Shown: positions 39,550-48,749, numbered from the stretch's first letter. The stretch: 64,000 nt of DNA from CAIYXB01 sp038146805 (GCA_038146805.1 JAYQSH010000007.1:1-64000); one strand, 5' to 3'. A program made the numbers and translations. Notes: generated by a model not told the origin, from the letters alone.

Positions 39550-40342
39550 TAGCTTTGTCAATAAGCTTTCTGCAGACTATCATAATCACCCTCAAGCACA
39601 CAGAACTGATTTACCTTATTCTTTTGATGTTTTAGAACCTTGGGCTTTAAAAGCAAAAGAATTAGGTCTTAAAGATTTAGCCTTTACTGATCATGATAGG
39701 TACAAAGCAGGTTTTTCTTTTACTGAAATTGAAGAATTACAGCAAAGACATCCTGAAATAAATTTTAGAGCGGGAATCGAAATTGACAATGATCCAGAAA
39801 CTTCTCAAAGTGGTTTTGCTTGGCTCGAAAAAAACTATGACAAGCTAGATTTTGTTTTAGGTTCAGTGCATTTCGTTGAGGGCTTTGCTTTTGATCATCC
39901 TCATTATATAAAAGAATATGAAAAATACGATATAAATCATCTGTATCGTGAGTATTATAAAAACCTACGTTCAATTGCAGCGAGTGGTTTTATTGATTCA
40001 ATGGCTCACCTTGATTTAATCAAGATTTTTAAATTCTTTCCTACCGAAGATATGACTGAAATATATGATGAAACTTTGTCTGTCATAAAAGAAAATGATT
40101 TATCTATTGAAATCAGTACAGCTGGACTAAGAAAACCGATTGCAGAGATTTATCCTGCAAAAGAAATTGTTAAAATGGCACAAGACAAAGATATTAGTTT
40201 TACTATAGCTTCAGATGCTCATAGCTATAAAGATTTAAGTCATAATTACGACAAACTTGCAGATTTTTTAAATGAAATGAATATATCTAAAGTTGCAGTT
40301 TACGAAAAACATAAAAAAACTTTGATCAACGCTTTTCTATGA
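39542..40342 (+). CDS. PHP-domain phosphoesterase, HisJ/histidinol-phosphatase-like
   Basis: 266 residues from the ATG at 39542, preceded by AGAGGAG. An upstream in-frame start lacks a ribosome site. PHP metal motifs: D-Y-H-N-H near the start, AFTDHDRY, GIEIDND, VLGSVHF, MAHLDLI and IASDAHSY. The order and spacing match the HisJ type that dephosphorylates histidinol-phosphate. Other PHP phosphatases share the fold. It overlaps the pyrE-like stop by 8 nt and the next start by 4 nt, so hemD-pyrE-this-OMP looks like one operon. Confidence 0.82.
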   Translation: MSNSFVNKLSADYHNHPQAHRTDLPYSFDVLEPWALKAKELGLKDLAFTDHDRYKAGFSFTEIEELQQRHPEINFRAGIEIDNDPETSQSGFAWLEKNYDKLDFVLGSVHFVEGFAFDHPHYIKEYEKYDINHLYREYYKNLRSIAASGFIDSMAHLDLIKIFKFFPTEDMTEIYDETLSVIKENDLSIEISTAGLRKPIAEIYPAKEIVKMAQDKDISFTIASDAHSYKDLSHNYDKLADFLNEMNISKVAVYEKHKKTLINAFL

Positions 40343-41100
40343 AAAAAATTATAGTAATTTTTCTTTTGTTTTTTTCTTGGCATCAAGCTAAGGCTTTTGA
40401 TGCATCCCCTTTTAATACTCAATCTGCAGAACTATCTCAAGGTGGTTGGTGGACTGTGTATCATGAATTTTTTTATGCCGGAAGAACAGATTCTCATAAC
40501 CCTCTCTCGCTTGAATTAAGATACACTTTTTTTGACAAGATTCGTTTTGGTGTTTTAAATTCTTTGAGTTACTATAATGATGCTAATAATTCATATCTTG
40601 GCTTATCAAATTTTCTTTTGACGACTGAGCTTGAGGTTTATGACTTTGAAAAAAATGATTTTTTAAAATTTGCGAATCTTGAACTTGTAGATCATGCGAA
40701 TATCTTTTTTAATCAATTTATTCCAAATTTAGATCATAAAGAATTAGGCTATGAATTTTATAGCTTTAATACTGGTATTGAATGGCAAAAACAGCTTTCT
40801 AAACAATTTGGTTTTTATAGTGAATTAGGTTATTTTTATATTCCAACTAGTGCTGATTTTGTAACTCATAATTTTTTATATAACAATTCACTTTCTTATG
40901 AGTTTAATTCTTGGTTACAACCTTATATTGAGCTACTGGGTCTGACTGATTTTAGTACGGGCAATACTTATTTGTATTTAGCACCAGGTATTTCTATCGA
41001 TTTTAATGACAATATTTATCTCTATGCAAATCCAATTGTCAATTTAACTGCAAATGATGACACTTGGGGTTTTCAGTTTGGTGTAACAGGAAATATTTAA
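40339..41100 (+). CDS. Predicted outer-membrane beta-barrel protein
   Basis: 253 residues with a signal peptide (MKKIIVIFLLFF, cleavage near A-K-A). The mature chain alternates polar and aromatic residues in strands (SLELRYTFFDKIRFGVL; LYLAPGISIDF; IYLYANPIVNLT) and ends in a final strand FQFGVTGNI, though without the classic C-terminal Phe. That fits a small barrel of 8-12 strands in the outer membrane. I cannot name a family. It overlaps the PHP gene by 4 nt. Confidence 0.65.
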   Translation: MKKIIVIFLLFFSWHQAKAFDASPFNTQSAELSQGGWWTVYHEFFYAGRTDSHNPLSLELRYTFFDKIRFGVLNSLSYYNDANNSYLGLSNFLLTTELEVYDFEKNDFLKFANLELVDHANIFFNQFIPNLDHKELGYEFYSFNTGIEWQKQLSKQFGFYSELGYFYIPTSADFVTHNFLYNNSLSYEFNSWLQPYIELLGLTDFSTGNTYLYLAPGISIDFNDNIYLYANPIVNLTANDDTWGFQFGVTGNI

Positions 41101-41101
41101 G

Positions 41102-42397
41102 CTAAATTACTCTTTGATAAATTTGGTCGATATTTTTTAACTGTTTATTTGCGCTAAAAGCTTCTTGGAGTTCTTCTTCGCTAATTAAATCAGTAATTGA
41201 TTTTGTAGAAAAAATTTCTTTTTTGAAATTACCATCTACTTTGTTCCAAACCTGAAGTGCAATTTTTTGTACAAGATCGTAAGCGTTTTCTCTTTTCATA
41301 CCTTTTTCTATGAGCAAGAGTAAAACTTGTTGTGAAAAACAAATACCACCAAATTTATTCAAATTTTCTTTCATGTTTTCAGGATAAATTGTTAAGCCTG
41401 CTAAAATTTCATTGATTTTTTTTGTCATGTAATGAGTGAGTATACAGGCATCTGGCACAACTACCCTTTCTACTGAGCTATGACTAATATCTCTTTCGTG
41501 CCATAGACCAATATTTTCTAAACAGCTTGCAGCGAAGCCTCTAAGCATTCTGGCGAGTCCAGAAATATTTTCAGATCTCCAAGGATTTCTTTTGTGTGGC
41601 ATAGCGCTAGAGCCTTTTTGACCTTCATAAAAAGGTTCTTCAAGTTCTAAAACTTCTGTTCTTTGAAGATGTCTAATTTCGATTGCAATTTTTTCTATTA
41701 ATGAGCCATAGACAGCAAAATAATTCATTAAGTTGGAAATACGATCTCTACTAATTACTTGTGTACTTATTTTGCAAGCTTTTAAATTTAATTTTGCACA
41801 AGCAATTTCTTCAAGTTCGGGATCGATATTTGCATAGGTACCAACGGCACCAGAAAACATGCCAACTGAAATTTCTTCAAGTAATTTTAAAAACTGTTCT
41901 TGAGATCGTTTTAGATCATAGTAATAGTTTAAAATTTTTAAACCAAAACTTGTAATCTCAGCATGTATACCATGAGAACGACCAATACAAGTTGTGTACT
42001 TATGCTCTAGTGCAATGTTTTTTAAAGTTGTTAACAATGTTTCTAAAGCTTTTAAGATGACTTCTAAACTTTGTTTAAGTTGAAGATTTAGTGCAGTATC
42101 TTTCACATCTGAGCTTGTTAGTCCTAGATGTATAAATCTTGATTCGTCACCTTTGATTTGTTCTTGTAATGATTTTAAAAAAGCCAAAATATCGTGGTGA
42201 GTTTCTTTTTCAATTTCCTTTATGCGATCAATATCAATTTTTAAAGTATTTTTTAGACTGTTGTAGTCATTTTTTGAAATAATTCCTTTTTCTTGGTAGG
42301 CTGCTAGAATTGCAAATTCAATATCAAGCCAAATTTGGTAAATATTGTCTTCACTCCAAACTTTACTAATTTCTTCTAGGCTGTATCTTTCAATCAT
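41102..42397 (-). CDS. purB: Adenylosuccinate lyase
   Basis: 431 residues. The fumarase-superfamily signature is complete: GSSAMPHKRNPWRSENISG. Other marks are RFIHLGLTSSDVKDTAL, CIGRSHGIHAEITSFG, GMFSGAVGTYANIDPELEE and ERDISHSSVERVV. PurB acts twice in purine synthesis, releasing fumarate from SAICAR and from adenylosuccinate. It is the short bacterial form with the C-terminal ADSL domain. It is convergent with the OMP gene and separated by one base. Confidence 0.96.
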   Translation of the reverse strand: MIERYSLEEISKVWSEDNIYQIWLDIEFAILAAYQEKGIISKNDYNSLKNTLKIDIDRIKEIEKETHHDILAFLKSLQEQIKGDESRFIHLGLTSSDVKDTALNLQLKQSLEVILKALETLLTTLKNIALEHKYTTCIGRSHGIHAEITSFGLKILNYYYDLKRSQEQFLKLLEEISVGMFSGAVGTYANIDPELEEIACAKLNLKACKISTQVISRDRISNLMNYFAVYGSLIEKIAIEIRHLQRTEVLELEEPFYEGQKGSSAMPHKRNPWRSENISGLARMLRGFAASCLENIGLWHERDISHSSVERVVVPDACILTHYMTKKINEILAGLTIYPENMKENLNKFGGICFSQQVLLLLIEKGMKRENAYDLVQKIALQVWNKVDGNFKKEIFSTKSITDLISEEELQEAFSANKQLKNIDQIYQRVI

Positions 42398-42450
42398 CTC
42401 AAAGTTAAAATCTTAACCTATATTAGCCAATTTGATGCGAGGAACCTGTA

Positions 42451-42476
42451 TTGACATAATATTAAAAAAATATAAT
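42451..42476 (+). promoter_or_regulatory. Putative sigma-70 promoter upstream of the TPR gene pair
   Basis: A perfect TTGACA (42451-42456) and a perfect TATAAT (42471-42476) are 14 bp apart, shorter than optimal. If used, it would start transcription near 42484, after the first possible ATG (42475), favouring the ATG at 42514 for the next gene. Confidence 0.4.
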
Positions 42477-42807
42477 GTACAAAGATCTCAATTGTGTTAG
42501 AATTGTTAACAATATGTTAAGTCAAGATAAAGTTGAATATTTAGAGTTAATTGAAGGTTTAAAAAACCTAAATTCTGAGCAAAATATAGGTGATGACACC
42601 CAAAAGTGTTTAAATAGTTTAACTCGTTTAAAGCTTGCTAGAAAATTTTCAAAAATTGATGATGAGATTTTTCAGTTGGCGTTAAAAAAACTTGATTCTG
42701 CTCAGACAGATTTTTTTATTGAGTTGTTAAATTTAGAAACTAAAAGGCTCAAATTTAAAGAAGAAATTAGTAAATGTCCGCAAAAGCAAACAATACTCAA
42801 CAAATAA
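42475..42807 (+). CDS. Small hypothetical helical protein
   Basis: 110 residues from the first ATG, or 97 from ATG 42514, which I slightly favour because a -10 box overlaps the first ATG. Amphipathic helices (KVEYLELIEGLKNL; RLKLARKFSKIDDEIF) and a charged tail, no signal peptide. It overlaps the TPR gene start by 34 nt. Possibly a partner or small regulator of the TPR protein, but nothing in the sequence shows this. Confidence 0.55.
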   Translation: MYKDLNCVRIVNNMLSQDKVEYLELIEGLKNLNSEQNIGDDTQKCLNSLTRLKLARKFSKIDDEIFQLALKKLDSAQTDFFIELLNLETKRLKFKEEISKCPQKQTILNK

Positions 42808-44696
42808 ATAAAGAATTAGATCAAGAGTTTTGGAAGCTTTTTTTTAAGGATGATTTTCATTCTTGTTTAGATTTAATAGAAGCTAATGAGGATTTTAAGT
42901 CATTTCCTATTTATAAATCAAAAGTTTATTTTCGCCTTGGTGATTATAATAAAGCCTATGATAATGTTGCTAATTTAAAAGATTGTGCACTTAAAGATTT
43001 TTTGTTTTTTTTGCTTAGTGCAAATCCTCTTAATCTTTTAAATGCTGACTATGAAGATGATGAGTTGTATGTTTATCAAGCGCAAGCTCTTTATTTGACT
43101 AGAATTTTTCTTGGTGAATCTTTTCTCAAAGAAAATAATATTAAGCAAGATCCTGATGAATTAATTGAAAATTGCTTTAAAAATTTTATTGAAAAGGGTG
43201 ATTATACTAAAGCTATTTTGTCTTCAATTCAAAGTATTGAGATTGTTTTAGAAGAATATATTTTTAGTCAAGATTTACAAATGCCTGTCATTCTAGATCA
43301 TATAGAAAATGTTTTAGCTATTTGCGATAAAGTAAATCATTCAACTAAAGCAAAAGTTCTTTTGCTTAAAGGTAAACTTTTAAAAAACAAAGAAATTATT
43401 CAAGATGCAGAAATTTTGTTTGGCAAAGATGCAAATAAATTTGGATTGGCTGAAGTATATTTTTCTTACGCAAAAGATTTTAATGATTTTAAGATGTATG
43501 AAAAAGCAAAAGATAGTTTTGCTCAATCTGGTTCTAACATTGCTGTTGGCTATGTTTTAGAAGCACTAGCTAGTGTATATTTACAACGTGGTGAAATTAC
43601 AGAAGCAAGAAAAGCTTTTGATGAATCAAAGAAATTTTTAATTAATTCTGGTATTTTTGAAAAATTTGGATTACTAATTCAAGAAATTTCTTTGCAAGCA
43701 ATTTCAGGCAAATATCAAAGAGTAAAAGAAGCTGTGCATGATTTGATTAATGGTGATACACCTAGTTATTTTTCTGCTCAAGCTTATCAACTTTTAGCAA
43801 ACACAACGATTCAGCTTGGTGAGTCTAGTTTGATTGCACAAGGTCATATTCAAACAGCAATTAGTTTATTTGAGGATCTAAAAAGATATCCTCAAATGCT
43901 TAATGCAAAAAACTTTTTATTTCAAACCTTTTTGTTAGAAGGCAAAGTAGATTTGGCAATAAAACTTTGTAATGAAATTATTCACTTGGCTTCTAAATTA
44001 GGTAATGAAGATTTAAAAGCTAGTAAGTATATGGATTTGGCATATTTATTAGTAAGAAAAAATGCTGATTCTGAATTCTCTGAAGAATTAATTGATGAAG
44101 TACGTGATAATTTTAAAAAAGCAATTGATATTTTTAAAAAGACTGATAATTTTATTGGTGAAGCTGAGGCTTATCAATCTATGGCAAATATCTATGCAAG
44201 TATTGGTAGATTAGAAGATTCACTAGAGAATTTTATTGAAGCAAAAAAACTTTTTAAAGCTGAAAAAGCCTTCATGCAATCAGCAATTACAGATGTGTTA
44301 ATAGGTGTCTTATTGCTTAGTTATGTAGTCCTAAATGAACAAAGTTATTTACTTACGATGAAACATTTTGATCAAGCTTTGTTATATTTTGCAAAAGAAA
44401 ATCTCTCTGATTTGCATTGGAAAACTCTTTTTTTTATTGCTGATCTTAATCATAAATATTATTTTTTGAACAAAGATAAAGCAAATGCAGAGATCTATAA
44501 AAATAAAGCAAAACAATACTACCTTGATATGCATTATTTAATTGAAGATTTAGAATATGATCTTTCAAGTTTAAGTAGTCATAATAATGAAGGCTTTGGT
44601 GTCACCATTGATACTGCAAACGATAAAGCATACCAATTCTTTTTAAGTATTGGTGAAGAAGATTATGCAAAGAAATTTAGAAAAAATTTAAACTAA
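42774..44696 (+). CDS. Tetratricopeptide-repeat protein, 640 residues
   Basis: Cytosolic (no signal peptide). It is built of helical pairs with the TPR pattern, clear at residues about 225-280 (AEVYFSYAKDFNDFKMYEKAK; YVLEALASVYLQRGEITEAR) and 455-500 (EAEAYQSMANIYASIGRLED). TPR solenoids bind partner proteins, but nothing shows the partner. The N-terminal 130 residues are less regular. The protein starts within the end of the small upstream gene. Convergent with the collagen-like gene, 4 bp between stops. Confidence 0.72.
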   Translation: MSAKANNTQQINKELDQEFWKLFFKDDFHSCLDLIEANEDFKSFPIYKSKVYFRLGDYNKAYDNVANLKDCALKDFLFFLLSANPLNLLNADYEDDELYVYQAQALYLTRIFLGESFLKENNIKQDPDELIENCFKNFIEKGDYTKAILSSIQSIEIVLEEYIFSQDLQMPVILDHIENVLAICDKVNHSTKAKVLLLKGKLLKNKEIIQDAEILFGKDANKFGLAEVYFSYAKDFNDFKMYEKAKDSFAQSGSNIAVGYVLEALASVYLQRGEITEARKAFDESKKFLINSGIFEKFGLLIQEISLQAISGKYQRVKEAVHDLINGDTPSYFSAQAYQLLANTTIQLGESSLIAQGHIQTAISLFEDLKRYPQMLNAKNFLFQTFLLEGKVDLAIKLCNEIIHLASKLGNEDLKASKYMDLAYLLVRKNADSEFSEELIDEVRDNFKKAIDIFKKTDNFIGEAEAYQSMANIYASIGRLEDSLENFIEAKKLFKAEKAFMQSAITDVLIGVLLLSYVVLNEQSYLLTMKHFDQALLYFAKENLSDLHWKTLFFIADLNHKYYFLNKDKANAEIYKNKAKQYYLDMHYLIEDLEYDLSSLSSHNNEGFGVTIDTANDKAYQFFLSIGEEDYAKKFRKNLN

Positions 44697-44700
44697 GTTA

Positions 44701-46079
44701 TTAGTTAACACTTCGAGAAATCTCATACCAAGAAGTTCCATCATAAATTAATTGAAGAGTGTCATATTGTCCTGCCACAAAATTAGTCGCCGAACCTTGC
44801 AGATTTATTGTATTTAAAGTTGCACTATCATTATCTGTAACAGTGATAGTACCTTGAAAAATAATTACAATTTTTTGTCCTTCTTCAGCTCCAGTAATAG
44901 TATTAAGTATTCCTTCTCCTATAGAATTATTTAGTAGAGTTAAAGATTTATTTTCGCTGTCAAAACTATTTGCAGCATTCAAATCTACTGTTTGCTTTGC
45001 TTTTAAATATGAGATCTCATTTGTATTTGCATCAATATTGCTTGTATTTGCATGTAATATGTGTTTCTTGTAATATTGTCTTCATTCGTTGTAATATTGC
45101 CTGCATTTGTTGCAATGTCAGTATCGTTACTATTTATGTTGTTAGTATTTGTCGTTATATTCGATGTATTATTCGAGATCTCTGTAGTAAAAGAATCTAT
45201 GCTTGCTTGATGAGAAACTAGCAAAGCATCGTGCGTAGAGATATTGTTTATGTTTGTATCTTGGTTAGCAACAATTTTTTCTATTGCTTGTTCTAAAGTG
45301 TCACCTATCGCTACTGTTCCAGCAGATTTTAGATAGGTGTTTTGCAAAGTCTTTGCAAACAATGTTGAATCTGCTAAGACTGTTGATGATTGTGTCCCCG
45401 TGATATCACCACTGAGGGAGCCTGTGAAGTTACTAGCACCACCAATTATATCTCCTGTTATTCCTTCATTTGCAACTATTGGACCTGCAAAAACTGTGTT
45501 TACTCCGGTTTTACCTACATTAGTTAGATTTGATAAAGTGCTAATGTTTGATTGAGATGCATTTACAACAGTAAGTGCTGAGTTTACACTTCCTACAATT
45601 CTTTCACCTTGATAACTTGGAGGAAACGAACCTGCTTGTCCTTGGGGTCCAGTTGGACCTTCAGGACCTTCAGGTCCTATGATGCCAATAAAGCCAGTTG
45701 TTGTATTTTCATCTAAAACTAATAACCCTTCATAATCAGAAGATGCTTCATCAATATTTGGATCATTATAAATAATTATATTTATTGTAGACTCTCCAGT
45801 TCTATCTATTAATGTTAATTTGACTTTTGTGTCATTGGTGACCAGTGGTAACTGAAGTTTTAACTTTGATCTTTTTTTATTAGAAAGAGCTGTTAAAAAA
45901 TATTCATCTCTATCTATTGTGGTTAATTTAATTTCACGGTCTAATTTCCTTCCCGTTATCTCTATATACTTGCCTTCAAAAAATTCACCTTTTAAATTTT
46001 TTGCACTTACGGCAGCTTTTACATTGCCTGATATAAACACCAAAATTATTGCTAAAAAATAAATATATGAAATTTTCAT
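44701..46079 (-). CDS. Collagen-like, coiled-coil secreted protein, -1 frameshifted
   Basis: Frame one (46079-45003) has a signal peptide (cleavage near V-K-A), an Ig-like region, five Gly-x-y triplets (GPEGPEGPTGPQGQA) and a strict heptad stalk with Ile at a and Asn at d for six heptads (ISNN, ITTN, INSN, IATN, ITTN, ITRN). It then runs out of frame at N-T-Y-Y. Frame two continues ANTSNIDANTNEIS-YLKAKQTVDLNAANSFD and ends in the family cap (Y-D-G-T-S-W-Y-E-I-S-R). One missing base near 45050-45058 joins them (1379 nt, 3n+2). Ile(a)/Asn(d) heptads are typical of trimeric adhesin stalks, so a surface trimer is likely. The second frame alone has no signal peptide. Confidence 0.72.
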
Positions 46080-46124
46080 AATATTAAGCTTATCACTCTA
46101 TTTCTCAGCTGTCATCATGCTAAA

Positions 46125-46147
46125 ATATCGGTCTTTTTTACTATTTA
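46125..46147 (-). promoter_or_regulatory. Sigma-28-like box upstream of the collagen-like gene
   Basis: On the minus strand TAAA (46147-46144), 12 nt, then CCGATAT (46131-46125), with the ATG at 46079. The -10 is as in the 25764 site, but the spacing is shorter than consensus. Both sites share AAATAGT then CCGATAT, separated by 8 and 13 nt respectively. Confidence 0.35.
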
Positions 46148-46211
46148 GTCGGCTAAAGCTAGGTCTTTTAAGCTATTACTTTAAGGCTTTTTGAGTCAAT
46201 AACTTAATAGT

Positions 46212-47516
46212 ATGCATAAAAACTATTTTAAATTGCTATTTTTCACTTTTTTACTAAGCAGTCAGTTTTTTCTTTCTGTTTTTGCTATTAATGTCAGAAT
46301 CAAAGATATTACAAAGGTGCAAGGTCTTAGAGAACATTACTTGGTTGGCTATGGTCTGGTTTCTGGTTTGCCATCAAATAGTGGTGATAAAAATAGTATG
46401 GCAACAAATTTAGCACAAATAAATATGTTGAAAAATTTTGGTATTAATTTAAAAGAGTTTTTAATTAATAACCAAATTAATGTCATTAATTTAAATTCAC
46501 AAAATATTGGTCAAAGAGTTTTATCTGCTTTAAGACAACTTAATGGTGGTTCTGTTGGTAATGTTGCTGCTGTTATGGTTACAGCAAAAGTTCCTTCATA
46601 TACAAAAGAGGGAGATCATTTTGATGTGAGTGTTTCTTCTTTTGGTTCATCTCGCAATTTAACTGGCGGCGTTTTATTACAAACTATGCTTAAAGGTCCA
46701 GATGGTAAAGTATATGCTTTAGCACAAGGTCCTGTTATTAATTCAGGATATGAGATTGAAGCAAATGGTAGTTTAGTGAGAGATGGGTCTCCAAATTCAG
46801 GAAGAATTCCCAAAGGTGGAATTATTGAAATTCCTCTTCCTACTGATGTTATGGCAAATGCTGATGGCATCACGCTTACTACAGAGGATATAGATTTTTC
46901 AACAACAAGAAAAATTGTCGACACTATTAATAATTCTACTGTCAATAGAAGAGCCACTATCATTGATGGTCGTACTATCAAATTAGAACTTAATGGACCA
47001 GAAGATAACCCAGTTGTTGCACTTGCAGATGTTGGTGAATTATTTGTTGATGCTGAAAATAAAGCAAAGGTTGTTATTATGGAGCGTACCGGAACAATCG
47101 TTGTTGGTGCTGATGTGAAACTTTCAAGTGTTGCAATAGCACACGGTAATATTTCAATTACTATTAACACTAAAAATGCTGTTTCACAACCTGCATTGAA
47201 TTTAGCAAATGTAAATGTTGCTACTGATAATGCAAACATCAACACTAACCCTTATGAAAATACACAAACTGGTGATACTGAGCAAACCCCTCTTGCAAAT
47301 AATTACAATCCAGGTATCAATACTCAGGCTTTTACAAATTCAGATATAGAATTTAGCGAAACAGATACTAGATATGTGGCACTAGAAGAAGCGACAACTC
47401 TATCTGACTTAGTAAATGAGCTAAATAAAATTGGTGTAACTTCAAGAGACCTGATTGCCATCATGCAAGCACTCAAAGCATCAGGTTCTTTGCAGGCTGA
47501 TCTAGAAATAATTTAA
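46212..47516 (+). CDS. flgI: Flagellar P-ring protein
   Basis: 434 residues with a signal peptide (cleavage near V-F-A). The N-terminus reads NVRIKDITKVQGLREHYLVGYGLVSGL, the FlgI signature, then NVAAVMVTAKVPSY, GDHFDVSVSSFGSSRNLTGGVLLQT and later VVIMERTGTIVVGADVKLS. A C-terminal AQ/N-rich linker and a LSDLVNELNKIGVTSRDLIAIMQAL segment finish it, as in other FlgI. It forms the P ring around the flagellar rod in the peptidoglycan. flgA and flgH are not next to it. It leads a run flgI-unknown-flgJ with spacings of 4 and about -1 bp. Confidence 0.96.
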   Translation: MHKNYFKLLFFTFLLSSQFFLSVFAINVRIKDITKVQGLREHYLVGYGLVSGLPSNSGDKNSMATNLAQINMLKNFGINLKEFLINNQINVINLNSQNIGQRVLSALRQLNGGSVGNVAAVMVTAKVPSYTKEGDHFDVSVSSFGSSRNLTGGVLLQTMLKGPDGKVYALAQGPVINSGYEIEANGSLVRDGSPNSGRIPKGGIIEIPLPTDVMANADGITLTTEDIDFSTTRKIVDTINNSTVNRRATIIDGRTIKLELNGPEDNPVVALADVGELFVDAENKAKVVIMERTGTIVVGADVKLSSVAIAHGNISITINTKNAVSQPALNLANVNVATDNANINTNPYENTQTGDTEQTPLANNYNPGINTQAFTNSDIEFSETDTRYVALEEATTLSDLVNELNKIGVTSRDLIAIMQALKASGSLQADLEII

Positions 47517-47520
47517 TACA

Positions 47521-48456
47521 ATGAAAAAGTTTTTTTTAATTTTGAATATTTTATTTTTGTGTATGAGCTCAGCTCATACACAAACTTATAAAACTGGAAT
47601 TATTGAAACGACTCCCGTTGATATTGTTGCGGAGTGGCCTATTGGACCCGGTACTAGTGTCGGTGAACATTTTACAGCTCGTGTAATCGAAAATGTTGTT
47701 TCTGAGCGTGGTGAAGTTTTTATACCAAAAAATAGTCGTGTTATCGGTGTTATAAAAAACATTAAAAATGCTGGTTCTTTTCATAGATCTGGTGAAGTTG
47801 ATATATTGTTTGAAAAAATTATTTTTCCTGATAATGTTACTTCAATTGATATTTCTGCTGATGGTGATTTGATTAAAAGGTCTCAAATACTCTCCACTGC
47901 TATTGATGGTGTTTCTGAGGTTTTATTAGGTGCTGCCAAAGGTGCTGTTACTGGATTTAAATTTGGAGGATTACTAAGTTTAGCTGGCTCTGAAGGTTCT
48001 AATATTACTATTGCGGCTGGTGCTGGTGCGGCAATTGCTCTTGTGAGTTTTATTGCAAAAAAAGGGCATGATGTTGAGATTGTACCGGGAATGCCAATGT
48101 TGCTCACTTTAAATTATATTGAAAAGCAAGATTATAAAGCGCAAGAACTTAAAGTTCAAGAAACTTCTTACGTTAAAGCTCAGGTTAAAAAAGTTACAGA
48201 TGATTTTTTAAAGGTTGAAATTACGAATGATTTAAATAAAGATATTCCATTATCTAATTTAAAGATTGTTGATGCTTTAGGCTACACTACTAGACCACAA
48301 ATTGAGTATAAATATTTTGATAATAAATCAATTCCAGCACACTCAAGCTTAACTTATAATTTTAATTTTTCTGTTGACCATAAAGATGCAAGGTTCTGGT
48401 TGGTACTTACTGATAGTTTTGGTAAACAAGAATATTTTAGAAAGGCACTTAATTGA
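47521..48456 (+). CDS. Uncharacterised secreted protein between flgI and flgJ
   Basis: 311 residues with a signal peptide (cleavage near A-H-T). The first half has V-I-E-N-V-V-S-E-R-G-E-V-F-I-P-K-N-S-R-V-I-G-type text, reminiscent of VirB10/TrbI ('v.iPkGs.v.G') and of L-ring-like beta domains. A Gly/Ala-rich hydrophobic stretch (ITIAAGAGAAIALVSFIA) near residues 155-190 follows, then a beta-rich C-terminus. It sits 4 bp after flgI and overlaps flgJ by one base, the position where flgH is expected. It has no lipobox, so it is not a standard FlgH. A role in a ring or its passage through the outer membrane is an inference from position. Confidence 0.6.
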   Translation: MKKFFLILNILFLCMSSAHTQTYKTGIIETTPVDIVAEWPIGPGTSVGEHFTARVIENVVSERGEVFIPKNSRVIGVIKNIKNAGSFHRSGEVDILFEKIIFPDNVTSIDISADGDLIKRSQILSTAIDGVSEVLLGAAKGAVTGFKFGGLLSLAGSEGSNITIAAGAGAAIALVSFIAKKGHDVEIVPGMPMLLTLNYIEKQDYKAQELKVQETSYVKAQVKKVTDDFLKVEITNDLNKDIPLSNLKIVDALGYTTRPQIEYKYFDNKSIPAHSSLTYNFNFSVDHKDARFWLVLTDSFGKQEYFRKALN

Positions 48457-48749
48457 TGGATATAAATTCTAGTTATTTGCAAAATTTTGACTTAATGAAT
48501 GACAGTGCTCTTGCTCCTAATTCTCCTAGACCAAAACAGAAACAATTAGAAGCCGCTCAAGATTTTGAAGCAGTTTTTATTCAAAGTTCTCTAAAAGCAA
48601 TGCGTCCAAAACTAGAAGGTGGTCTTTTTAATGATGGACTTGCTGTAGATGTCTTTTATCAGTTTATGGACGAAGCAATTGCAAAAGATATTTCAAGATC
48701 AAAAAATAACTTTGGTATTGCAGATGCCTTGATGAAACAAAATTTTTAA
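48456..48749 (+). CDS. flgJ: FlgJ-type rod-binding protein (N-terminal domain only)
   Basis: 97 residues from the ATG at 48456, which overlaps the upstream TGA (TTGATG; a TTG one codon earlier is less likely). The rod-binding domain is complete: AAQDFEAVFIQSSLKAMRP, GGLFNDGLAVDVFYQFMDEAIA and NNFGIADALMKQ. The muramidase half of enterobacterial FlgJ is absent, as in many non-gammaproteobacteria. It acts as a rod cap in the periplasm. It ends 4 bp inside the convergent miaB end. Confidence 0.92.
   Translation: MDINSSYLQNFDLMNDSALAPNSPRPKQKQLEAAQDFEAVFIQSSLKAMRPKLEGGLFNDGLAVDVFYQFMDEAIAKDISRSKNNFGIADALMKQNF

Noticed and set aside
46616..47245. Long minus-strand open frame inside flgI
   Set aside because: It is an antisense shadow of a clear FlgI frame with Pro/Thr/Ser-rich nonsense composition.
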